64,000 bases of DNA. Origin: Psococerastis gibbosa (lineage: Eukaryota; Arthropoda; Insecta; Psocodea; Psocidae). This document shows, piece by piece, positions 51,068 through 62,149 of this stretch (positions within the stretch are counted from its first letter, which is position 1; each line of letters begins with the position of its first letter). The notes below the pieces were generated by a model. The model saw only the letters and a program-made list of their open reading frames with translations, did not search any database and was not told the origin of the DNA. The stretch is taken from NCBI GenBank assembly GCA_963971405.1, contig OZ020490.1:3658001-3722000 (forward strand). The letters are read 5' to 3'. Position numbers and translations under genes: made by a program.

Positions 51068-51460
51068 CTCTCCCCTTTAAAGACAATGTTACCCCTTCCA
51101 TTCAAAGACAATGTTTCCCCTTCCCTTCAAAGGCAATTTCACCCCTTCCCGTCAATGACAATGTCACCCCTTCCATTCCAACACGATGTCACTCCTTCGA
51201 TTCAAAGGCATTTTTTTCCCTTCCCTTCAAAGACAATGTTTCCCCTGCCCATCAAAGGCAATGTCACCCCTTCCCTTCAATGACAATGTCACCCCTTCCC
51301 TTCAATGACAATGTCACCCCTTCCATTCCAATACGATGTCACTTCTTTGATTCAAATGCATTGTTTTCCCTTCAAAGACAATGTTTCCCCTTCCCATCAA
51401 AGGCAATTTCACCCCTTCCCTTCATTGACAATGTCACTCCTTCCCCTCGATGACAATCTC
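51068..51460 (+). repeat. 25-bp minisatellite
   Basis: About 15 copies of a unit like AGACAATGTTACCCCTTCC plus ATTCAA, with some point and length variation. It reads through in one frame (DNVSPSLQRQFHPFPS-like), but the composition is that of the repeat. Confidence 0.85.
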
Positions 51461-52050
51461 CTAGCGACCCATGAAAATAGCAGGACTCCATTTTTTCTCA
51501 TCGATAATTTTTTTTTTAAACGTTTGCAAGGTTAACAAAGGGTTTTTGTTGTCTTAAAAATTTTGTGTGGTTGCAGTTGCTCTGGTAGAATTTCGTGTAT
51601 CCTTTTTCAAATGGGCTGTTGATTGGTTGGTGCAAGAAAAAATCAGCATAATTGGGCGCACCCCATCACGTTTCCACCCCCAAAGTCGAACCCCTGGCCC
51701 TATCACATCAAACATAGCATGGCCAGAAAGAGGATGAATTGACGAAGACATGGTATAATTTAAATTGAGTTAGCCTTCTACATCTGCCCAAAAAGTTGCT
51801 TTAAACCCGCCCATGCAATTTAAATGGGGTGTTCAGGCACCCCATCGAGCGTGTCGCGCCACGGGGTGCCATCACAAACCAGCCCAACTCACTGCCTTGC
51901 TAAAATCTGTGTGTGGCGCGCCTGAAGAAGTGTTCAGTTAACTCTATTTTCTTTCTTATCTATTTATTTTCATTCTTTCTTCTTTCTAGCAAGCGTGCCG
52001 CGTGACGCGTGACGAACCAGCCCAACTTACTACCCTGCTAAAATCTGTAT

Positions 52051-52231
52051 GTGGTGCTACTAAAGAAGTTTTCACTTCAAACAAAGTATATTTCTGAACG
52101 CTCCTTAGAAGAGCTCTGGTTCGCCTTCTTGTCGAAGGGGAAACCTGCGTCATGCCAGTGTCAGAACTCTTCTGATGTAGACTTAGAGGTTATGCACCTA
52201 CCCATGATGCGCTCCAGGAACAAATTTAATA
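52051..52231 (+). other. Open frame interrupted by the hAT insertion
   Basis: A frame starting at ATG 52051 runs into the insertion point reading MRSRNKFNISL. If the element and one target copy are removed, the frame continues on the other side as VGIDRVYMKI and stops. It contains LEELWFAFLSKGKPA. There is a vague resemblance to the C-terminal region of hAT-derived domesticated proteins (W-rich helix, RN.LN), which is not enough to name it. It may be an older transposon or host exon. Confidence 0.3.
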
Positions 52232-52529
52232 TTAGCCTCCATGCGCGCCGACTTGTGCAAAATAGTGGTAAGGCACCGTGGCACGGTAAAACCTTTATAT
52301 TATATAGTATAACTTAAATATAGCCGGGAATTATTAAGAAAAACACAGTCAACGTACAATGGCTTAATTACTGTGCATTACAGTACTGTATATTGTCCAA
52401 AGTATAAGTAGTTAAGTACATGTCATTTTTCAATTTCTTTAATGACTATGAAATATGAATACGGTAACATTTTGTAACTGTAGTTGAAAGGCAATGCGAT
52501 TACATTTTTTAAATGAATACATAAATACA

Positions 52530-52927
52530 TTAAGAGGATATAGTACGTAGACACGTGGTCACCACAAATTCCAACACATTTTATTTTTTTATTCCTTTTA
52601 TATGAAAGATATCAAAACCCTGTTGCTACCGTGTATGTATTATTCCTCAAGGCATCGTAGTGTTATGAAATTTTTAATTTTAGATCTATAGTTTTTTATA
52701 TAAAGTGAGACTCGTCAGAAATTCGCTGAAGTTCTGACGAGTCTCTCTTTATATAAAAAACTATTGTATTGATCGAAAATTAAAAATTTCATTACACTAC
52801 TATGCCTTGAGCAATAATACATACACGGTAGCAACAGGGTTTTGATATCTTTCATATAAAAGGAATCAAAAAGTAAAATGTGTTGGAATTTGTGGTGACG
52901 ACGTGTCTACGTGCTATATCCTCTTAA
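52530..52927. mobile_element. TTAA-flanked foldback MITE nested in the hAT element
   Basis: A near-perfect palindrome of about 390 bp. The left arm starts TTAAGAGGATATAGTACG and the right arm ends CTATATCCTCTTAA. The arms pair through the ATTCCAACACATTTTA and CTGTTGCTACCGTGTATGTA segments to a small loop around 52712-52738. A TTAA at each outer edge suggests a piggyBac-type target, but TTAA is itself palindromic, so the class is inferred. It lies between the transposase stop and the left terminus of the hAT. Confidence 0.75.
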
Positions 52928-52996
52928 CACATTATTTGCAAATTGTGCTGCATTGCAAATACAGTAGGCCTATATGTAAATAGACTATAAACGAAT

Positions 52997-55675
52997 TTAA
53001 AATAAAGCGAACGTTGCTTTCCTCACTTGATTTTTTTTTATAAAGTCATTTACAATGGGTCTTAAGTCTAATGCATCTAGTTCCAATTGGTGCGCATTTA
53101 AGACAGCTAGATGATTCAGCCTAGCCTGCCCCATAGTGGACCGAAGATACGTTTTCAGACGTCGAAGTGAGCTGAACGACCGTTCAGCGGTTGCTGTCGT
53201 CACTGGAATGGTCCGGAGGATTTTAATGCTCTTTGTCACTTCCTCAACTAGATCTTTTATACTTCCTTCTTCTACGAGAAATTTTCTTACGTCACGCATC
53301 GTGGTGAGTGAGATCTTCCGTTGCTTAGAAATATCATGTAGCATTGACAGATGTAGGGAGAGTCTTCCAATGTCTATGTCATTACAAAAAAACTTTTGTG
53401 CATTTTCCAACGAGGAAATGCCTTGGGCCACAAAAGATGCAAGCTCTTCTTCCACAGCAACAACAGTATTAAGGGAGGATGTCTCAAAGCGCCTCCTTAA
53501 GCACATCAAAACTGTGTCGCATACCTCTATGTACATCTGCTTGAAGTAATTCTCTGCTCCTGTAAATTCGTGTCCTTGTCCTGCACCACCACAACTTTCC
53601 AATTTTTTTGGAATACGCCGTTGCCTAGGGAGTTCGGGATTGCCGACGAACTTCATCCTTTCTGTCTCCTCCAGGCACTGATCCCAGAATTTCTTATACT
53701 CCTCACGCCTTGCCGTCATAATGGCTATGAGAAAATCAATCTTCGCCTTAATTTCTGCCGCGCCGATATGGGGCGATTGTATTTGTGCGTTAACTTCTTC
53801 AAGTGGAGTCATTATTTTGCTGTACAACAAAAGATGAAAAAATGTTTTAAATGACTCCATTTGGTGGAGATATCCCGAGCACTTCGCAGCTGCGTCTGAC
53901 GTATCATTTTCGGAAAACTCTTCGAAAAAAATTGCGATTTTTTCATAATGCTTTAAAATTTTGTTGATACTTGAAGCTCTCATCGTCCATCTTGTAGGAC
54001 ATAGGGGACGTAGAGTTTTGATAGGTTTGGCATTACCTGGATCTGGGATATTTTTAAACATTTCCATACGCTTTGGTGATTCTCTGATAGTATTGATTAG
54101 GTCTTTGGCTAAATTCATAATGTCTCTCATACAAGGGAGGTGCTTTAAGCTATCTTCTACAGCTAAATTAAGATTATGAGCGGCACAATGTACATACATC
54201 GCTTGTGGTTGTAAATCAGCAACAAGTTTTTGCAATCCATTGAATTCCCCTCGCATTTGAGAAGCCCCATCATAGCACTGACCCCTAAGCTTGGAAAATG
54301 GCAACCCTAATCGAAGAAAAATGTCTTTGACTATCTCAAAAAGAGTTTGTGCCGTGGTATTCGGAGCCGCATACAAGCCTACGAAGTCCTCAAAAATATC
54401 CATATTGTCATCCACTGTTCGCAAACAAAACGTTACTTGCTCATGAACTGATATGTCTGTAGTCTCGTCCACCATAATGCTAAAATAGCCTCTATTCATT
54501 GCCCCTTGTACAACATTCTCCAAAACAGAGCGGCTCAACATTTCCACTATCTCGTTTTGAATATCGTGAGACATCCAGGTGTATTTTTTAGCTTTATGGC
54601 CTAACCACTTTTGCATTTCCGGGCAATCATCTTTTCTCAAATTGACCAGTTGCCAGAAATTTGAAGAAACGTCTTCATGGCCGCGGATGGCCAACCCTTG
54701 CCGACAAAGAAATCTCAAAGAAGAGAAGAGGCATAATAACGCTGAACGGGCACTCCTCATCTCGTTGTTCAAATTCTCATTTAGAAGTGTGGATACATTT
54801 ACGTTTTTCCCCGTTTTAAGAACGCTTTCTCTATGCGAACCACTATTTTCGTGCTTTCGAAAAGTTGCTGTAGCATTTTTCCAGTAGCTGAATCCTTTTT
54901 TTGTGAAAGTCTCCTCCTTCAGTTTACATAAAATTAACAGCCCATTACTTTCAGCTTCCTTACATATTTTGCAAAACACTAGTCCTCGGGAATACTCCAT
55001 CCAAGGGTACGTTTGAAGCCATGATTTATTGAATCCCCTTCGCTTAACAGCATTCTTATTTCCCGAAGAAGAATTTGGAATCGTAGCTTGCGTTAAGGCA
55101 GTTCCTGGGCCTGTTGAATAAAAAAAAATATATATTGCAGATATATTATGTTCTTTTAACACATATCTCATCGAGGCTTCTTGACCAAAAAGTGCTTAAA
55201 ATTGTAACTGGAGAAATAACTGTGCAATAGGGTTAACTGCTACGATTGGCCGTAGTCATGACTATATTTCGGAGGAGGTTCAGATTTCAGAGGTATGGGT
55301 CCACCCAGCCCCAAACAATTTTAAACTGTATGTAACGTGTCATTACGAGGTCCTGGCTAAAGCTATCTGCTATCCTGCTATATCACGACCAGCTTTTTAG
55401 ACTACACTATTGATTCTTCCCTATAAATCTCCCATTTAATTAATGGCAAGCATATTATTTCCATGTATACCTTAAACTGGACGTTAAAAAATAGTTCATA
55501 TATGTAGTAATTTCCCCTTTTTTTAACAGTCAATAAATGTTGACACATTTCCATTAATTGATTACCTACCTGACCCCGCAGATTCCGCCCTTCCGAGAAT
55601 TGTAGTTGCTGCTGATGTAGAAGGTTCCGTCACCATGGGTGTAGACTTTTCTTTGAAAAATTTTCTGATATCCAT
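52997..55675 (-). CDS. hAT transposase (ZMYM1-like), two exons
   Basis: Model complement(55570-55675, 52997-55110), 739 aa. Exon 1 starts MDIRKFFKEKSTPMV and ends in phase 1 at donor g|gtaggt. Exon 2 follows acceptor ttcaacag and reads GPGTALTQATIP onward. Domains in order: TTF/BED-like zinc finger (FCKICKE ... FRKHENSGSH, about residues 80-130); a DUF4371/RNase H-like core with acidic motifs MVDETTDIS (about 250) and GQCYDGASQMRG (about 316) and the YVHCAAHNLNL segment; and a C-terminal hAT dimerisation region IPVTTATAERSFSSLRRLKT followed by YLRSTMGQARLNHLAVLNAH. No stop or frameshift was seen, so it may be functional. Such genes are often annotated as zinc finger MYM-type protein 1-like, but terminal repeats and target duplication show this one is a transposon. 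Confidence 0.92.
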
Positions 55676-57659
55676 GCTTACAGACCCACTAGAACAAAAA
55701 ACAAGCAAACTTGTGAATTTAAAATGTAAGTTTAAAAGGGGAAAAATAAAATATATTAACCATATAGGTATATTATTTTGGCATTTTGCCCAGTTTTCAC
55801 TTCCAAATTTTAATTTCATTAATTTTTAAACCTACTTTTACGATCACGTGTCGGCCTTACTACATAAATTCGAAAGTACCATGTACGTGACAGTCATGTA
55901 AAAATATCACGAAGTACATTTATTGCAGTTCTACAATATTTTCTAATCATGATAATTCTCTATATATATTTTTTTGCCGTGACCGACCGTAACTGCAAGG
56001 TAGGTAAGTAGGCCTACACGTCTAAAATCTATACATAAGTCGGAACCTGTTTAGTTCTAGGCCAACCAAAGAAAATTCAGCTACTTACTACTAACTTAAA
56101 TTCCGAAATTCACTTTGTCAATGTAGTTTATTAGGGATTAAGTAACATACGGCATTAGTAGGTACAGTACAATAGGCTAATGTATGAGTAATAAAATTAA
56201 AACAAGAAGTTAATGTAAATTGGTGCTTACCTGTTCTTGTGTGAACTAGATTTGAGAACTTTCTATCAGTTTGTGAACGTTGAAAAGTGAACACAACAAT
56301 GGAAGAACATAGGGAAGAGAAGTCTTAATATCAATTAAACCAAAAGATTCAGTTTGGAGAGGAAAATAAAATAAAATATTGAACTTAACAATCATAAGCT
56401 ACACTTACTGTATGTATAAGCGTAAACACATTACAATTTACAAATTTACAAACATGGCCGCGACCGCCAATTTAAAATTTCGTGCCCTGATTGGTTGTTA
56501 CAGCCACTCTCTCGTCGGGGCCGCAAATTTGCGCCAATTTTGAATTTTCATTAACTTTATTCTATTTCTTGTTTTAATATTAAATTTTATTTTTATCTGA
56601 ACTTAATGCTACTTTAAAAAATAAGAAAAAATTGCAACAAAAATTCCTAATATTACTTTGAAAAGTGGTAAGGCACTGCCTTACCACTTTCCAAAGTGGT
56701 AAGGCACGTGCCTTACCATTCTATATGAAGTCGGCGCGCATGTTAGCCTCGTTGGGATCGACCGTGTGTACATGAAAATTTAAGGGGAAAAACCATCCGA
56801 ACTTTTTGATAGCCCCGCGACATACAGGCAAGCATGTTGCATGCCGTGTTTACGAGTTATCAGGTTCTGATTCGGGGGGCACAAAATCCGTGGAATCGGA
56901 CTTCGGAGTTCGGAGAGATAGGTTTATTTAGTATTGTAGTCCCCATGCGTCTTGCGTTGAGTAGCTAAGTTGAAAAGTTTCGTGTTTCGTATTTTCGTTC
57001 GCTCGGTTGGTGTGTAGTTTCATAAGTTAATTAGTGAAAGTTAAGCAAAGTTTAAGTTTGTGTTAATTCACCTGGAGACCTGTTTAACCTAAGAACATAG
57101 GTCTTACTTATGGTAAGCTTTTCTACAGTGTGCCATTCGGCGCTCAGGTCCGTAGCCAGGATTGATCTATTAGGGATCCAAGCGCAGACTTATAGACTTA
57201 GGTAGGCCTATTAGATAATATTTGTTTTGTTCAGAATGTCACTATGGACTTTTTATTGACCTAGGCCAGGCCTACTTAGTGGTCCATAGGTCATTTGTCC
57301 AATGCCAATGACCCCATGGATTTCGGACATTATTTCCATTCTTTGGATTGTTTCCGTATGAAATTTTGGCCTTTGGCAAACTGGTACGGATATACGTCCT
57401 CCATGTCAACCTGCACCGGCTACAAGTGATAACAGACAAGCTGTGACAAGCTTACCTTTGCTGCATTGTAACATGACCAAGTACAGATACGAGTAATCTC
57501 ATTCAGTTAGCTTACTTACTTACTTTTTCGTGTTCGAGGAAGAGACTCATTAAGTTTTTGGGCCCAGTGTTTTCCCACCTTGGCGCCGGCGCCATTGTCT
57601 GTGCACTCTGAAGTGCAGGTAGTGGGGCAGAGGGTGCATTGAAGCAGATGATTGTCGTC

Positions 57660-57851
57660 CAAGGACGGATTTTAGGGGGGGGGGGGGTCAGAGGGTCCGG
57701 ACCCCCCAAAATAAATTAACTTACACCAGATAACAATGAGTTTACAGTGGGAATTAAAAATAATTATGTTTTTCAATGATATAATCCACTGAACCTGCCC
57801 GCTGACCCCCGCCCCCCCCCCCCCCTAAATTGGAGGCAAAATCCGCTCTTG
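57660..57851. mobile_element. Non-autonomous hAT MITE
   Basis: Ends CAAGGACGGATTTTAG and AAAATCCGCTCTTG with a perfect flanking duplication TTGTCGTC. It has G and C runs just inside each end. Confidence 0.88.
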
Positions 57852-57878
57852 TTGTCGTCTTGACTCTTGGGTCGCACC

Positions 57879-58016
57879 CAGTGGCGGATTTACCAGTAGG
57901 CAACTGAGGCCTATATCCGCCCCCCCCCCCCTCCACAAGACATACAATAATTATTAATGTCCGCGACAAGGGAAATGCCTACCTGTTTATACGCACAAAA
58001 GCCAAATCCGCCCCTG
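57879..58016. mobile_element. Non-autonomous hAT MITE
   Basis: Ends CAGTGGCGGATTTACC and GCCAAATCCGCCCCTG. Flanks are GTCGCACC and ATCGCACC (7 of 8). It lies only 27 bp from the previous element. Confidence 0.86.
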
Positions 58017-58125
58017 ATCGCACCACATTCATACAAGCGACGCTTTGTTGGTTCGCTACTAGAGACTATCAATTTTTTTGTTCTGTGACTCATCACTCGT
58101 GTTCTGCTAAGCCACAGGCCAGAAC

Positions 58126-58278
58126 CAGGGGCGGATCCAGCCCATTTAGGGGGGGTAGTTGTGGGTCAAAATAGGAAAAACATATGTAGGATAGATTAAA
58201 TCAGATCTATTTACAATAGATTTACCAAATTTTGGGGGGGGCAGCTACCCCCCTTCCCCTCCCCTGTATCCGTCCTTG
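58126..58278. mobile_element. Non-autonomous hAT MITE
   Basis: Ends CAGGGGCGGATCCAGCC and CTGTATCCGTCCTTG with a perfect duplication GCCAGAAC. It belongs to a subfamily with inner GGGTCAAAATAGG. Decayed relatives occur at about 15905-16090, 16130-16285, 40860-41025, 42585-42770 and 43555-43985. Confidence 0.9.
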
Positions 58279-58554
58279 GCCAGAACTTTGATTTTACAGA
58301 CAAATTGTTGGAACGAACGAGCCTACGCGCGCCTGTAAAAGGCTTTACGAACTTTCTCGCCGCACCACAAACTTTCGTGTTCCAATGGCTTGTCGGACTT
58401 CGGACGGACTCGACAAGCTACGCGCCGTGGGAACATAGCTTAACAGATATTTCAGTGAATAGAACGGTTCGGTGGTTCGTTTAACGCAATCCGGAGAGGG
58501 GCACAAATAGACTGACTTCCAGGAATTTTGATTGCATGCGCCATGGGCGGGTCT

Positions 58555-58922
58555 CGAGCAATCCTATACGTATTGTAGCCTACTTGTAGTATCAGACCTA
58601 TGCTATCTAACCATTAACAATCTCTTGTAGCCAGTAGACAATCCTATGCGTAATGCTGCCTACTTGTAGTGTCAGACCTGAACATTGACTATCGCTTGTA
58701 GCCATTAGGGAATCCTATGCGTATTGTAGCCTACATATAGTGTCAGACCTGAACATTGACTATCGCTTGTAGCCATTAGGGAATCCTATCCGTATTGTAG
58801 CCTACTTGTTGTGTCAGACCTATGCCATCTAACCATTGACTATCGCTTGTAGCCATTAGGGAATCCTATGCGTATTGTAGCCTACTTGTAGTGTCATTGA
58901 CTATCGCTTGTATCCGTTAGTC
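58555..58922 (+). repeat. Tandem repeat of about 80-110 bp
   Basis: Five units with AATCCTATGCGTATTGTAGC, CTACTTGTAGTGTCAGACCT and TTGACTATCGCTTGTAGCCA, some carrying an extra GCCATCTAACC block. It is followed by a (CTGT)n-family end. Confidence 0.85.
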
Positions 58923-59685
58923 GATTTGTGGGCATACTACTCAGCGGATTTTGATGGAACTTTGTGTGTAGGTTCACAAAATTAATATCTCGGGACTTTT
59001 TATTTTTATTTTGGGCTAACTCAAATTTGGGGGGTTTTAGCCCCCCAAAACTCGGTTAAAAAAATAATAATAGTGAAAAAAGAAATGGCCCAACTGTTTT
59101 ATAATACAAGCAAATTCCCGAAACATGATTTTGGATGGCCTGTTTGCCAAATCATAATCATCAAAATCAAAATCCACCAAGTAGGTTGTTTGCCCACAAA
59201 TCGACGGACACACAGACTGACAATTCGTAAAAACCACTTTTTAATGGGTTAATTGTAAGAGTGAGCCGTTCGCCCACATGGCAAATAAAGACAATTTTCT
59301 TTCTTTCTTTCGTTGTTGCTCCTGTGCTCTCAAAACGTGTAAATCCGTTGAAATCTAGAAATCGTACACTTCGACCATCACAAAGCTTTACTTACCCTAA
59401 CGTAGAAATAGGAAAGCAAAAAGATAGGTTAAACGGAAATTCATCATGTTCGCGTGACTGTTTAAAAGGAAGTGGACAGTTAAAAGCTCAACAGCACAAC
59501 TTTCAGCTGAAAATTCCCCTGAAAATGACTTTATTTCAAAAAAATTCTTCGAAACTATTTATCCGAAATTGACTCATTCCGCTTCTGAGAAGAGCTATTT
59601 TGAAATTTTGCCTAAATAGGGGAGATATCTAAAAAAACGTGGTTTTACAAACCAAAAGGACTGGTTGATGAAACACTCCCTTGAC

Positions 59686-59858
59686 CAAAGCCGTGTTCAG
59701 GTTTTGATTTCGGGGGGGGGGGGGTCCAACCATTTTTTTAACGTAATTTATTACTGAATTGATGGATAAATTCTTCAAACCGTACAGGTTTACATACAAA
59801 AATTTATTTCGGGGGGGGGGTCCGGACCCCATGGACCACCCCCCTGGGCACGGCCCTG
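59686..59858. mobile_element. Non-autonomous hAT MITE
   Basis: Ends CAAAGCCGTGTTCAGG and CTGGGCACGGCCCTG with a perfect duplication CCCTTGAC. G runs flank the core. Confidence 0.88.
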
Positions 59859-59864
59859 CCCTTG

Positions 59865-62060
59865 ACTACTGCCGTTTGGGGTTATCGTGGCCAGCAAAAT
59901 GCCCGGTAGCCGCGTTTTCCCCTGCAAATTAAGGCAACGTCCTATTTAGTCTCATACAATATTCCTAATTACCGAAATCCTATGTATTTATCGGAATCAA
60001 ACCCGTCACAAAGTCACAAACGTGATCTCTAAAATAGTGATGGCATGTATTTGTTTGGGCCCAGCCGCCCAGAGCCTCATTGGATGTTATGATATCCTTT
60101 TTTTAACTCATTATTTGTTCAATAAATTTCCCCCACTTGGTGGAGTAACCAGTGAGGAGTAAATAAAAATAAATAATAAATAAATAGCTAGTAAGGTACC
60201 TATTACGATTTAAAATTTGAAATGCTTTTATTAAATTGCATTTGTAAGTAAAAAAATGTATAACAATTTTTAAATGATTGAATTATTTGAATTTTATTAT
60301 TCGCCTGCCTTAGAAAACTCCCGATTGAACTGAGAGCGGCAAGAAACGCTTTAAGTAACTTCCCTAAATTGCTTAGAGACCATCTCTTAGTGAAATCTTT
60401 CTGCACTGTCAATGAGGCACTAACACAATGACAATTACAGAACTACCTGATTTTGACGATTTTACTTTCTTGTCGATACCGGTACGGTACTGGCTGATTA
60501 CTTGACTGTATAATTTAACATAAATATATATATTTATATACACAATATATACAGTATATATATATTTATTTACATTGCCGATCGTTCTGTAGGAGGCAGG
60601 CTAGTTGAGCGTCACAGACGGCTATAACTCCGCCATGTTGGCTTTGTAATAGCACAGAAGTCGTTGTTTATTTTTTATTTAGTAATTATTCATTCGGAAC
60701 TATTCTTGCAAATTGGCTCATTTAGCTTCTGAGAAATGCTATTTTGGCCTAAGTAGGGAAGATATCTAAGAAAAGCTAATCACAATATTATATATATACA
60801 ATAAGATTGTTTATCAATTGATTAGAGTAAATATCGTATGCTATTATTATTAAACAACAATTATACACTCTTATTACTAAGACAGTAATTAGACTCTAGT
60901 TATTAGAGTGCTTAACAACTGATAGTATATTTCTTTAAGCTGTTATGAACTCAATAATTTTAGAGTTTAATTTTTTTTTTATAGCAAGCCGTACCGTATT
61001 GCTTTCCGTGCTTGATACGTTCATAGCACGGTCATGGTATGATACGGTGTAGTGGGCAGACTCCTTAAAAAACTAACCTGCTCGAGACAGCTTTGCGGTT
61101 TTACCAAGCGCGGGGCCTGTGACGGTTCCATGGAGCGGGGCCATAGTCTTCCCCAGAATAAATTTTTTCTCTTGAGGGAGGGCGGGGGGGAGGTGTGGTG
61201 AAACTGACAATAATGGGCCACGTTGACAAGTATTGGTAATCAGTGACAGATTAATTAAAAAAATCCGAATGCAATAAGGGCTTCGTACATAGGTAAGTAT
61301 GTACCTACTGTTGATACAAGAAAATGCCTCCAGTATAAATAACATTTCAGAGCGAATTTCCGCTTAAATTTAAAACTTCTTATTTTTTAAATATTTTTCT
61401 TACACATTTTTTGTAATGTACCAAATGGGTGATTTTTCTTTGAGCTGCTGAGCCTCTGAGATTCAATATAAGAAGTCTACGCAGTTCCACTGAAGATGCC
61501 GACCGCAGAGGTTGACGAAACGTTTGGAAGTACGTTTTCAGAACGACCACGGCCTATCATTCCGAATTACTTCGTCACTGGAGTAGTGTTCTGTCATTAA
61601 AAACAATGCAACGAACGTCCTCACTACGTTATTTACTCTATTATTTTTTCCTATTAACATATAATACTTATATTTATATTTATATTTATATTTATTATAC
61701 ATCCACAATTATTATTATATATATACAGTATATGAATGAATGAATGAATGTATCAAATATAGAACAATTTAAATACAATAATTGTAAAGCCCCACATGGA
61801 GACCTATAACAATTTACCCTACTCTAAAACTAAAGAAAAAAGAAAAAAAATCAATTAGACTTAATTAAACTTATTAAACTACACTTACATATTAATAACA
61901 GATCTCTCGTAAACACATAACAGTCTAGTCCACTATTTCAAATAAAGATTCCACCTCTTCCCGTCTCATCAGCCATTCCCGGACGAATTTGGAAAATTTA
62001 TTTATTGACAGCGACCCAGGACAAATATTAAGTAAGTTAAATAATTTTATATTATTATAA
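59865..62060. other. AT-rich DNA, no gene recognised
   Basis: AT dinucleotide runs (60520-60575), a SINE fragment (60600-60690), a dispersed-repeat half (61510-61580) and (TATATT)n near 61670. Short open frames lack support. Confidence 0.5.
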
Positions 62061-62149
62061 CTCACCCCGAGGCCACTTGGATAACACTTCTAACTAGATA
62101 ACTTGATAACACCGATATTGTGAACACACTTTGTATGTACTAACCGACC

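Larger units (their letters stand above)
52240..56742 (-). mobile_element. Complete autonomous hAT transposon with target duplication
   Basis: Left end CATGCGCGCCGACTT and right end AAGTCGGCGCGCATG are perfect inverted repeats of 15 bp. Both are flanked by the direct repeat TTAGCCTC (52232-52239 and 56743-56750). The 8-bp duplication is diagnostic for hAT insertion. Just inside both ends a GTGGTAAGGCAC motif recurs (one or more copies at 52265-52290, several in both orientations at 56663-56718), a likely set of transposase-binding subterminal repeats. The element is 4,503 bp and its transposase gene is on the - strand. Identical target copies and an open reading frame suggest fairly recent movement. 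Confidence 0.93.

Noticed and set aside
51050-51535. Two + strand open frames with LPFKDNVSPS-like repeats
   Set aside because: They follow a 25-bp minisatellite; no start context, splice sites or domain.
53136-54887. Several + strand open frames of 70-137 codons
   Set aside because: They lie antisense within the hAT transposase exon and show no motifs.
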